From assembly GCA_007130025.1 (NCBI GenBank), contig SLTF01000417.1:1-13337 (forward strand): a stretch of 13,337 nt of DNA, given 5' to 3'. Below are positions 6,800-13,337 of this stretch, one piece after another (position 1 is the stretch's first letter; each line of letters starts with the position of its first letter). The notes beneath the pieces were generated by a model that saw only the letters and a list, made by a program, of their open reading frames with translations, was not told where the DNA came from and did not search any database. Made by a program: the position numbers and the translations under genes. The DNA is from Spirochaetales bacterium. GTDB taxonomy: Bacteria; Spirochaetota; Spirochaetia; DSM-27196; PWMO01.

Positions 6800-7848
6800 G
6801 GAGCGCTCCGCTCCCGTCGCCCGCGTCGCAGCCTCGGAAGGACGATCTCGGCGGTGATCAGAAAGAAGATCACCGCCTGGATGATGGCGGCGAGCTCAAA
6901 GGTGAACTCGGTCTGCAGCCCGGCAACCCGTGAGCCCGCTTCCAGGTAAGCAAAGACCAGGGCGGCAGGAATGATCAGCAGGGGATGGTTGCGGCCAATG
7001 AGCGCCACCGCGATCCCGTTCCACCCCAGCCCCGCGGTAAACCCCTCGATGGCGGCGTGATGGGTCCCCAGCACAAAGAAGGCCCCGGCAAGTCCGTGAA
7101 ACCCGCCCGATACCGCCATGGGAAGCACGGTGTAGGCCCCAACGGCCACACCGCCGTACCGGGCAAACTCGCGGTTCAATCCTGTCATGCGAAGCTCGTA
7201 TCCGCGCAGCGTGGAGAAGAGAAACCCGTGAGCGAGCACGGCCAGGAGTACCGCGGCGCCAACCGACACGTTCAGCGTGGACGGGGGAAGCAGACGCAGA
7301 AATCGAAACTGCCCGGCTACTCGTACGGTTGTCATGAGGTTGCTGTCGGGATTTCGAAGCGGCCCCACGATCAGGAAGTTCACCGTCGGCACAAGGGCGG
7401 CCGAGATCAAAAACGAGGTGATCAGTTCATCGGTGCCCCAGGCCCAGCGAAAGAGCCCGGACAGTCCCGCAAGAAGGGCCGCCACCAGAACGGCCGCACC
7501 CGTTGCGGCAAGAATTCCGATGGGCGCCGGTGCCGCAGGCATCGAGAGCGCAACAACCGCCGTGGTCAGCGCCGCAATGTAGACCTGTCCCTCACCTCCG
7601 AGGTTGAACACCCCGGCGCGAAACGCCGCGCAGACACCCAGACCCACCAGAATCAGAAGGCCGAAGGTATCGATCATGTTGCCGAAGAAGAATCGATTGG
7701 AGAACGGCCCCCAGAAAAATGAGGTGAGGGCGCGCGCAGGGTTGGGGCTGCCGATTGCCAGCAGGATCACCGTCACCAGAATCGCGGCGGAAACCGCCAC
7801 CAGGGTTCCGGCTGCACGGCGTGGAGCTGCCATCGCTTGCTCGCTCAT
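6796..7848 (-). CDS. ABC importer permease, first subunit (NupP/RfuC-like, BMP-type system)
   Basis: A 350-residue integral membrane protein, the longer partner of the permease heterodimer. The first membrane span is at about residues 15-33, followed by a periplasmic stretch. FRAGVFNLGGEGQ is the family's conserved motif in the channel region. GTDELITSFLISAALVPTVNFLI corresponds to the segment that in nucleoside permeases reads like E-I-x-T-x-x-x-x-L-x-L-N. GLGWNGIAVALIGRNHP precedes the last helices and the C-terminus is an Arg-rich cytosolic tail. It sits between the ATPase and second permease genes with 4 nt ATGA overlaps on both sides, so stoichiometric, coupled translation is expected. 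Known relatives carry purine or pyrimidine nucleosides (PnrABCDE, NupABC) or riboflavin (RfuABCD). Which of these applies is not decided by this subunit. Confidence 0.88.
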   Translation of the reverse strand: MSEQAMAAPRRAAGTLVAVSAAILVTVILLAIGSPNPARALTSFFWGPFSNRFFFGNMIDTFGLLILVGLGVCAAFRAGVFNLGGEGQVYIAALTTAVVALSMPAAPAPIGILAATGAAVLVAALLAGLSGLFRWAWGTDELITSFLISAALVPTVNFLIVGPLRNPDSNLMTTVRVAGQFRFLRLLPPSTLNVSVGAAVLLAVLAHGFLFSTLRGYELRMTGLNREFARYGGVAVGAYTVLPMAVSGGFHGLAGAFFVLGTHHAAIEGFTAGLGWNGIAVALIGRNHPLLIIPAALVFAYLEAGSRVAGLQTEFTFELAAIIQAVIFFLITAEIVLPRLRRGRRERSAP

Positions 7849-9410
7849 ACGTCGGCGCCCTCTCGCTCAACGCCAAGCATGAGTTCCCCGATTCGCTCCC
7901 GGGTCCGCTCGTCGGCTTCGAGCAGGGCGGCAACCCGCCCGCGAAACATCACCGCGATGCGGTCGGACATGCTCAGCACTTCGTCGATGTCGGCGGAGAT
8001 CAGAATGACCACGGCCCCCTCGGAACGCAGCGCGTCCATCTCTTCGTAGACCCGGTTGCGAGAGCGGATGTCGAGGCCCCAGCTTGGCTCCGAGAATACC
8101 ACCACGAGGCGTCGGCCGGAAAGCTCGCGGGAAAGAATCACCTTCTGGATATTCCCCCCGGAGAGACGGCGCATCGGCTGGTGGAGGGGACCCGCGATAT
8201 CGTAGCGGCGCTTGAGTTTCTCGGCAAACTGCTCGACGGCCTTTCGCCGCAGGAGGCCTCCGCGTTGCAGGCCCTTTCGATGGAGCAGAATCAGGTTTTC
8301 GGCCACCGACGAATCCATGCTCGACCCACGAAGGATGCGATCGGTGGGGATGTAGGATATGCCGATGCGGCGAAAGTGGCGCGGCGTATACCGGGCAACG
8401 GGAATCCCGTTGAGCAGGATGGTTCCGGCGTCGGGTGCGATGGTCCCCGAGAGCACCTCCTCCAGAAATTCGAGTCCGTTCTCGCGGATGCCGGTTACCC
8501 CCAGAATGGTTCCGGAGGTGGCCGTCAGGTTGATGCGATCCAGCACCGGAAGGTCTCCCGCGTGGACGGTTACGTCGCGGAGCTCCAGGGTTGATCGGGG
8601 AGTGGCGGCAGGAGGTGAGGGGAGGATGCGTCGATCGAGGTCGGTTATCTGACAGTCTTCTCCCAGCATCATGGAGGCAATTTCGGCGGCGGTGGTCTCT
8701 CGGCGGTCAACGGTGGCCACCAACGCGCCGGCGCGCATGACCGTCACGCGATCGGCAATCTGCATCACTTCCTTCAGCTTGTGGGTAATGAGCACCACCG
8801 CGATTCCATCGGCGGCAAGCATGCGAAGCGCGGCAAACAGCTTGTCCACCTCCGGTTCGGTGCACGGGGCGGTTGGCTCGTCCAGAATGAGCAGGCGCGG
8901 TGCCCGAAGCAGCGCCCCGAGAACCGCTACAAAGTGCAGACGGCTCGCGGCCAGTCGACCCATGCGCGCATCGGGGTCGACCGCGATGCCGTATTTCTCG
9001 GCGGTACGCCGGATCGCGGCCGCGGCGGCCGTGCGGTCCAACGTGCCAATTGGAGTGGTCCACTCCGTTCCCAGAGCGAGGTTCTCCCAGACCCGAAAGA
9101 AGGGCACAAAGGGCGGATGCTGGTGTACCATCACCACGCCGTTCGCGATGGCATCGGAAGGGGCGGTAAACCGCACGGCCGCCCCGTCGATTTCAATCCC
9201 GCCGGAAGTGGGGGGGCGGTATCCAGAGAGTACGTGCATCAGGGTGGATTTACCCGCACCGTTCTCGCCCACAAGGGCGTGGACCTCTCCCGATCGGATC
9301 GAGAGCGACACCGAATCGTTGGCGAGCACCTGGTTCTCGGCGAACCAGGTGGAAACATTGTTCATGCGGACGATCATGCGGGCGAGGACGGGTTCGGGTG
9401 TTGGTTCCAT
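7845..9410 (-). CDS. Double ABC ATPase of a BMP-type importer (RbsA/NupO/RfuB-like)
   Basis: A 521-residue protein with two fused nucleotide-binding domains (about 10-255 and 275-515) that powers the two permeases at the cytosolic face. NBD1 has a normal Walker A (GENGAGKST, 48-56), Q-loop region around Q97, Walker B RLLILDEPTAP (172-182) and switch His210. Its signature motif is unrecognisable: LAASRLH (153-159) stands where family members have LSVGxxQ. NBD2 has no functional P-loop (GVTGIRENG, 304-312), as is usual in this family, but a good signature LSGGNIQKV (416-424) followed by VVVFSEPSWGLD. So one composite ATP site (Walker A of NBD1 with signature of NBD2) is intact and the other is degenerate on both faces. 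The start at 9410 overlaps the upstream stop by 1 nt (TGATG); ATGs at residues 12 and 16 are alternatives since no clear ribosome site decides. Confidence 0.9.
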   Translation of the reverse strand: MEPTPEPVLARMIVRMNNVSTWFAENQVLANDSVSLSIRSGEVHALVGENGAGKSTLMHVLSGYRPPTSGGIEIDGAAVRFTAPSDAIANGVVMVHQHPPFVPFFRVWENLALGTEWTTPIGTLDRTAAAAAIRRTAEKYGIAVDPDARMGRLAASRLHFVAVLGALLRAPRLLILDEPTAPCTEPEVDKLFAALRMLAADGIAVVLITHKLKEVMQIADRVTVMRAGALVATVDRRETTAAEIASMMLGEDCQITDLDRRILPSPPAATPRSTLELRDVTVHAGDLPVLDRINLTATSGTILGVTGIRENGLEFLEEVLSGTIAPDAGTILLNGIPVARYTPRHFRRIGISYIPTDRILRGSSMDSSVAENLILLHRKGLQRGGLLRRKAVEQFAEKLKRRYDIAGPLHQPMRRLSGGNIQKVILSRELSGRRLVVVFSEPSWGLDIRSRNRVYEEMDALRSEGAVVILISADIDEVLSMSDRIAVMFRGRVAALLEADERTRERIGELMLGVEREGADV

Positions 9411-10468
9411 CAGAACTGCGTGGGCATCTCCAAAACCAGATCTCCGGTGCGCAATCGCTCGATCATGGCAGCGAGTCGGTTGCGGACGGCTTCGGGGACG
9501 TCGCGCTGAAAGAGACGGTGCTCGGTGTCAAAGTCCACAAAGCCGTCGGCCACGCCCAGTACTTCTCCCCGGCCAAAATCGAGCGTTCCGTCAATCGCCT
9601 GAAGGACGCGCTGGTGGGCCGCGCGGTCGAGCCGAACGAGGGTACTCCCCATGACGATGCCGGCCGCCTCGTCGTAGCCGGACGAGTCGTACCAGAGCAC
9701 GTAGGCCCCCTTGGTCCGTGCCGCGGCGATGACGCCCTGGTTTCCTCCGCCGGCAATGGTGAGAATGACGTCGGCGCCGGTGTCGATCATGCTGTTGGCG
9801 AGTTCGGTGGCCGCGGCGGCGTCAAACCAGTTTCCCAGCACCCGGAAATCGACCTGCCCCGAAGGCTCAACCGACTGGAGGCCAAGCTGGAAGGCGGGGC
9901 GGATGACCCGGTTCATGATGGGGTATTCCTGGCCCGCAAGCAGACCGGCACGGACACCAGGGCGGACGTTTGGCATCGAGCTGCTGCTCACCAGTCCGGC
10001 ATAATACCCCGAGAGAAACGCCTGCTCGCGCTGATTGAAGAGCACCGTCGCGATCGAGGGATTTCCGGAGAGATATCCGTCGAGTACCAGGAAGCGCTGA
10101 TTGGGAAAACTCCGCGATACTTCGTCGGCAATCTCCGGCATCGACGGGTTTGAGGTAACGATGAGGTCGTGCTCACCCGAGGCCGCCAGGGCGGTCATGC
10201 TCTGGGGCCATTGCGCCTGGTTAAAGCCTCCCTCGATCACGCGCACCTGGGTGCCGGGGCGCTCTTCGGCGGCTCGACGTACTCCGGCAACGAGCATCTC
10301 GTAGGTGGGGCTTCCCTCGACCACGCCGGGGACAAAGACGGCAATCCGATACCGCGCGTCGTCCGGCGTCTCCCGCGATCCCAGCGCCGCGAGGGGCAGG
10401 GCTATGGTCGCGAGTAACGCGAACGCGATGAGTACCGTGAAGCGTCGATTGAATCGGGAATATATCAT
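9410..10468 (-). CDS. BMP-family substrate-binding protein of the ABC importer (secreted, not a lipoprotein)
   Basis: A 352-residue periplasmic binding protein. Residues 1-30 are a typical signal peptide: basic start, a hydrophobic core from about 11 to 27, then AALG before S31. No cysteine occurs there or anywhere in the protein, so it cannot be lipid-anchored as the PnrA/TmpC and Med/BMP lipoproteins are; cleavage by signal peptidase I after ALG is likely. The mature part has the BMP fold pattern: RIAVFVPGVVEGSPTYEMLVAGV, then DLIVTSNPSM, FLVLDGYLSG, AFLSGYYAGLVS, ADVILTIAGGGNQG and GFVDFDTE. The D-D-x-S-F-N motif near the first strand of nucleoside-binding relatives is absent (EGSPTYE sits there). 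A nucleoside, riboflavin-like molecule or sugar ligand are all possible. It is the first gene of the four-gene operon, with a perfect AAGGAGG 9 nt before the ATG, implying the high expression typical of binding proteins. Confidence 0.9.
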   Translation of the reverse strand: MIYSRFNRRFTVLIAFALLATIALPLAALGSRETPDDARYRIAVFVPGVVEGSPTYEMLVAGVRRAAEERPGTQVRVIEGGFNQAQWPQSMTALAASGEHDLIVTSNPSMPEIADEVSRSFPNQRFLVLDGYLSGNPSIATVLFNQREQAFLSGYYAGLVSSSSMPNVRPGVRAGLLAGQEYPIMNRVIRPAFQLGLQSVEPSGQVDFRVLGNWFDAAAATELANSMIDTGADVILTIAGGGNQGVIAAARTKGAYVLWYDSSGYDEAAGIVMGSTLVRLDRAAHQRVLQAIDGTLDFGRGEVLGVADGFVDFDTEHRLFQRDVPEAVRNRLAAMIERLRTGDLVLEMPTQF

Positions 10469-10477
10469 GAGGGAGAG

Positions 10478-10484
10478 CCTCCTT
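10478..10484 (-). promoter_or_regulatory. Ribosome binding site of the BMP binding-protein gene
   Basis: AAGGAGG on the minus strand, 9 nt before the ATG at 10468. It is a full match to the anti-Shine-Dalgarno core and the strongest ribosome site in the window. Confidence 0.85.
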
Positions 10485-10618
10485 GGGGAAAGATGAAGAC
10501 GGCCTTCATACTACTCCAATCACCGCCAATGGAGAAGTGCAACCCGGCTCGAGTTGACCCGGTTTTGCCGGTTGTGGTAGGTTCAGCTCACTCGCCGGAC
10601 GGTGCGAGCCTGCACTTC

Positions 10619-10626
10619 AGGGGAGA
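10619..10626 (+). promoter_or_regulatory. Ribosome binding site that sets the FGGY kinase start
   Basis: AGGGGAGA ends 5 nt before the GTG at 10632. It argues against the in-frame GTG at 10602, which has no such site. Confidence 0.65.
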
Positions 10627-10631
10627 TTTCC

Positions 10632-12044
10632 GTGTCCGATCACAGCCGCCACGATCGTTCTGCCACGCTGCTTTGCGTTGACGTCGGGACATCCGCGATC
10701 AAGGCGGCCCTCATGCGCTATGACGGAACCTGTGCTCACTTCGAGTACGAGCGACTCCCCGCCGAGGCCCACGACGCCGATCGCTTCACCGCCGGGCTCT
10801 GGATGACCCACTTTTCCCGTCTGCTGCGCCGGATGATTGAGTGTCAGACCATCACCGGGGTGGTGATCAGTGGAAACGGGCCGACGATCGTCGCGGTAGA
10901 CCGAAAGGGACGGGAAGTAGAGCCGGTCATGCTCTGGTTTGACGGGCGCGAACGGCGGATCTCCGGTGAGCCCTCCTTCTTCCTTCCCAAGGTCGCCTGG
11001 TTTGCCGAGACCTTTCCGCGCCGGTTTGCGTCGGTGGCCCTGCTGCTCTCCTGTCCCGAGTATCTGAGCTATCGGCTCACCGGTGAGGCGTGTACCATTT
11101 CGCCGTCCGACGAGTTTTCTTCCTTTATCTGGACGCCGGACGGGATCGCCCGCTACGGATTGGATCCATCCCTGTTTCCGCCGATGGTCTCGTGCGGTAC
11201 CGTGATTGGTGCGGTCCAACCGGCGATTGCCGCGGAGCTGGGAATCCCCGTTGGGGTTCCCGTGATTGCCGGCGGATCGGACTTCCTGATGAGCCTTCTG
11301 GGCACGGCGACGGTCCTCCCCGGTCGCACCTGCGACCGCGCCGGGACCTCCGAGGGAATCAACCACTGCAGCGCCGGCGTGGTTGACGATCCGCGGCTGC
11401 GCTGCCTTCCGCACGCGGTGGCGGGGCGGTACAACGTCGCGGGGATTCTTTCGTCCACGGGTCGGATCTTCGAGTGGTTTCGGCAGATCTCGGGACAGAC
11501 ATCGGTTGCATACGCCGACATGCTCGAGGCCATCACGGCTCTTCCCTTCGACCGGCACATACCCTGGTTTTTTCCCTCCATGCACCGCGGTGCCGCGTGG
11601 GAGTTCAGCCGTGGAATGTTCATCGAGCTTGGCGCACAGCACGGCGTCGCGGAGATGGGGCGCGCGGTGGTGGAGTCCATTGGCTACGCGGTGCGCGAGA
11701 GCGTTGATATCCTTGAGGAGAACGGCTGTGCGATCGATGAGCTGCGGGTATCCGGCGGCCAGGCAAAGAACGGCCCGTGGAACCAGATGAAGGCCGACAT
11801 GATCGGGAAACCCATCATCGTGGGGCAGATCGCCGACGCGGAGATCGTGGGCAACGCGTGTGCGGGGCTGGTTGGTCTTGGTCGATACGCTCGCCTCGAT
11901 GAGGCGGCCGAGGCGCTCTACCGGGTATCGGCGAGGTACGAGCCGGACGCCGCCCGCCACCGCCGCTACCGCGACGGCTACGATCGTTACCAGCAGGCGT
12001 ACGCCGCGTTCCGCCGCGCCCTCGCCGACGCCGGCTCACCGTAA
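10632..12044 (+). CDS. FGGY-family carbohydrate kinase (xylulokinase-like, substrate unknown)
   Basis: A 470-residue cytosolic kinase of the FGGY family, which phosphorylates sugars and polyols with ATP. Landmarks are CVDVGTSAIKAAL (15-27, N-terminal phosphate loop), WFDGRERR (102-109, where xylulokinases have a substrate-contacting W-x-D-x-R), GGSDF (214-218) with the catalytic base D217, GTSEGIN (238-244, adenosine-phosphate loop) and LRVSGGQAKNGPWNQMKADMIGKP (371-394), the second FGGY signature. GGSD differs from the GGGD(N/A) common in xylulokinases, and the substrate region has no match I can assign to xylulose, ribulose, gluconate, glycerol or the quorum signal handled by LsrK. I chose GTG at 10632 because of its ribosome site. 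It is divergent from the BMP importer operon and probably acts on what that system imports. Its stop lies 10 nt from that of the convergent glnE-like gene. Confidence 0.88.
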   Translation: MSDHSRHDRSATLLCVDVGTSAIKAALMRYDGTCAHFEYERLPAEAHDADRFTAGLWMTHFSRLLRRMIECQTITGVVISGNGPTIVAVDRKGREVEPVMLWFDGRERRISGEPSFFLPKVAWFAETFPRRFASVALLLSCPEYLSYRLTGEACTISPSDEFSSFIWTPDGIARYGLDPSLFPPMVSCGTVIGAVQPAIAAELGIPVGVPVIAGGSDFLMSLLGTATVLPGRTCDRAGTSEGINHCSAGVVDDPRLRCLPHAVAGRYNVAGILSSTGRIFEWFRQISGQTSVAYADMLEAITALPFDRHIPWFFPSMHRGAAWEFSRGMFIELGAQHGVAEMGRAVVESIGYAVRESVDILEENGCAIDELRVSGGQAKNGPWNQMKADMIGKPIIVGQIADAEIVGNACAGLVGLGRYARLDEAAEALYRVSARYEPDAARHRRYRDGYDRYQQAYAAFRRALADAGSP

Positions 12045-12054
12045 GCGGCGGCCG

Positions 12055-13337
12055 TCAGGGCGACTCCATCAGATAGTTCAGGTAGCATTCGCGTACGAAG
12101 GCACGGGTTGTCGCAAGCTCCTCGTAGAAGTCTCCCTCTACAGACATCGCGCGCTTCATGCGTTTTGCAAGCGCTTTTCTCAGCTCGGGGCTCGACGGGA
12201 GCCGGTGAACCTGGCGGTCTTCAAGAATCTGCAGAAAGTGTTCCACGCGTCGCAGTAACACGTAGGCGTGACTCAGACGCTGCGCGGTCGCAGGGTCCAG
12301 CCGTCCGTGTTCGGCAAGCGCGGCCAGCGCCTGCAGGGTATTCCCCGAGAGCAGCGCGTCACCGGACCGACCGTGGATCATCTGCAGCCCCTGCACCAGA
12401 AACTCAATATCGCGAATGCCCCCAACGCCGTTCTTGACGTCGTTGTCCGTATCGGAGCGGTCCACCGCGGTATCGCGAAGCGACGAGATGGAGGCGCGGA
12501 TCTGCTCGGGGGAGCCGGATGCAAAGAATGCAGGTTTGACCGCTTCCAGGAACGACCACCCCACCGGGAGGGCCCCGGCAATGGGCCGAAGTTTGAGCAG
12601 CGCCTGGTGCTCCCAGAGAGACGCGCTCTGTTCGTAGTAGCGAATCAGGGACGCGCTTGGCTGAGCGAGGGTGCCGGACGAGCCGAAGGGACGCAGCCGC
12701 AGATCGACGCGATAGAGGTAGCCCTCGGCGGTGTGGTTGGAAAGCGCAGCGCGCAGCTGCATCATGACCGCGTCAAAGAGCCGCTGATCGCGCGCGCGGT
12801 GCTCTTCCGGCCCGGGGTCAAACAGCGCGAGCAGATCGATGTCGGAGCTGTAGTTGAGCTCACCACCTCCCAGCTTGCCAAAGGCAAGCACGCAGAACCG
12901 CTCGCGCTCTTCCGGTCGGTCCGATGTGCGCCAGATCCGGTCCAGGGCAACCCGGGTCAGGGCACAGGCCAGGTCGGACAGTTCGGCGGTAATCTCAGCG
13001 AGCGGGGCGTGCAGACAGATGTCGCGGGTTCCAATCCGCAGCACCTCGCGACGGCGGAACCGGCGGAGCGCGTCCAGCCAGTCGGCATCATTGAGGTTGC
13101 GATCGACTACCGCCTGAAGGTCGAGAAGGAATTCATCGAGCGTGCGGGCCCGCCGGACCACTTCGTACGCGGTAGCCCACTCGAGAAAATCCGGATTCTG
13201 GATCAGGGTGTCGGAGAGAAACTGACTTCCCGCAAAGATGGCAATCAGGATGCGAAGGCGCTGCGGTTGGGTCTGCAGTTGCCGAAGGTGTTCCTCCGGG
13301 TTCTCAATTGCCTCAACGAAGGTCTCCCAGTTATTCA
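12055..13337 (-). CDS. glnE: GlnE homologue with only the N-terminal adenylyl-removase half (partial at right edge)
   Basis: The frame is open from the right edge to a TGA at 12055; 427 codons are visible including the stop. Bifunctional GlnE (about 950 residues in E. coli) controls glutamine synthetase: the N-terminal half removes AMP and the C-terminal half adds it. All matches here are to the N-terminal half: the N-terminal helix segment SQFLSDTLIQNPDFLEW (37-53 of the visible part), FRRREVLRIGTRD, the nucleotidyltransferase motif GKLGGGELNYSSDIDL (153-168, metal ligands D165 and D167), YLYRVDLRLRPFG, GVGGIRDIEFLVQG and RRVEHFLQILEDRQVHRLP. After about 30 more residues the protein ends, where the removase domain of E. 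coli GlnE ends. There is no adenylyltransferase half and no room for one, because the FGGY kinase ends 10 nt away. A GTG at 13161 is in frame but the homology begins upstream of it, so the true start lies outside the window. Family certain; role as a stand-alone deadenylylase inferred. Confidence 0.85.
   Translation of the reverse strand, partial: NNWETFVEAIENPEEHLRQLQTQPQRLRILIAIFAGSQFLSDTLIQNPDFLEWATAYEVVRRARTLDEFLLDLQAVVDRNLNDADWLDALRRFRRREVLRIGTRDICLHAPLAEITAELSDLACALTRVALDRIWRTSDRPEERERFCVLAFGKLGGGELNYSSDIDLLALFDPGPEEHRARDQRLFDAVMMQLRAALSNHTAEGYLYRVDLRLRPFGSSGTLAQPSASLIRYYEQSASLWEHQALLKLRPIAGALPVGWSFLEAVKPAFFASGSPEQIRASISSLRDTAVDRSDTDNDVKNGVGGIRDIEFLVQGLQMIHGRSGDALLSGNTLQALAALAEHGRLDPATAQRLSHAYVLLRRVEHFLQILEDRQVHRLPSSPELRKALAKRMKRAMSVEGDFYEELATTRAFVRECYLNYLMESP

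Larger units (their letters stand above)
10469..10631. promoter_or_regulatory. Shared divergent promoter region, importer operon / FGGY kinase
   Basis: This 163 bp stretch has no gene and separates two divergent starts. For the kinase there is TTGACC (10554-10559) with TAGGTT (10578-10583) 18 bp downstream. For the importer the best -10-like box is TAGTAT on the minus strand near 10515, with no convincing -35, so it may need an activator. Imperfect repeated CCGG-centred units (CAACCCGG at 10540-10547, ACCCGG, CCGGTTG at 10568-10574) lie around the kinase -35 box. CTCGC/GCGAG (10591-10595 and 10604-10608) form a small inverted repeat before the kinase ribosome site. No regulator gene is adjacent. 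Confidence 0.4.

Noticed and set aside
6800..6809. Perfect palindrome GGAGCGCTCC just before the second permease start
   Set aside because: It lies in the coding end of the previous permease gene (R-S-A-P) and includes the ribosome site, so coding and translation constraints explain it.
8671..10153. Long plus-strand open frames opposite the ATPase and binding-protein genes
   Set aside because: Both real genes on the minus strand have clear family motifs and linked overlaps; the plus-strand frames have shadow composition (Ser/Arg/Ala or Gly/His/Arg rich).
10617..11960. 447-codon open frame on the minus strand opposite the FGGY kinase
   Set aside because: Antisense to a well-supported kinase, rich in Gly/Arg/His/Asp, no domain; a GC-rich shadow.
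12045..12500. Frameshift hiding the missing C-terminal half of GlnE
   Set aside because: Downstream of the glnE stop on its strand is the antisense of the FGGY kinase, which is a full-length gene; no adenylyltransferase sequence can fit there.
1..13337. tRNA, rRNA, CRISPR array, insertion sequence or prophage
   Set aside because: No cloverleaf-like or rRNA segments, no spaced direct repeats, no transposase or phage-like proteins and no terminal inverted repeats were seen; all stretches without a gene are shorter than 170 bp.

Overview
This is a compact, GC-rich (by eye clearly above 60 %) bacterial chromosomal segment with nine protein-coding genes, almost no intergenic DNA, and no RNA genes, mobile elements or CRISPR array that I can see. 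The gene content and the style of ClpB, the DUF3783-like protein and the BMP-type importer suggest a GC-rich free-living spirochaete. This placement is an inference from protein flavour only and is of low to moderate confidence.

Left block (minus strand, 1-1731): a DUF3783-like small protein, hisC, and the start of an integral membrane protein that runs off the window and carries an EExxK motif after a hydrophobic stretch, as in PrsW-like intramembrane proteases. hisC has its own well-formed promoter overlapping the stop codon of the gene before it. Middle block (plus strand, 1832-5893): clpB, read from a sigma70-like promoter whose -10 box lies in an inverted repeat, followed after 114 bp by argH, which belongs to a divergent ArgH clade.

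Right block (minus strand, 10468-5894): a four-gene ABC importer operon in the order binding protein, double ATPase, permease, permease. All junctions overlap by 1-4 nt. It is of the BMP/nucleoside type (PnrABCDE, NupABC, RfuABCD families), but the binding protein is cysteine-free (so not a lipoprotein) and lacks the usual nucleoside-binding motif. The ATPase has one completely degenerate ATP site. Transcribed away from it across a 163 bp shared promoter region is an FGGY-family sugar kinase, suggesting an uptake-plus-phosphorylation module for a sugar or sugar-containing metabolite. The last gene (minus strand, running off the right edge) is a GlnE homologue that stops right after the N-terminal adenylyl-removase half and has no room for the adenylyltransferase half.

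The most interesting points are the half-length GlnE, the importer-kinase pair of unknown substrate, the clpB operator-like repeat, and the head-on argH/permease junction where two stop codons abut inside TGATCA with no terminator.
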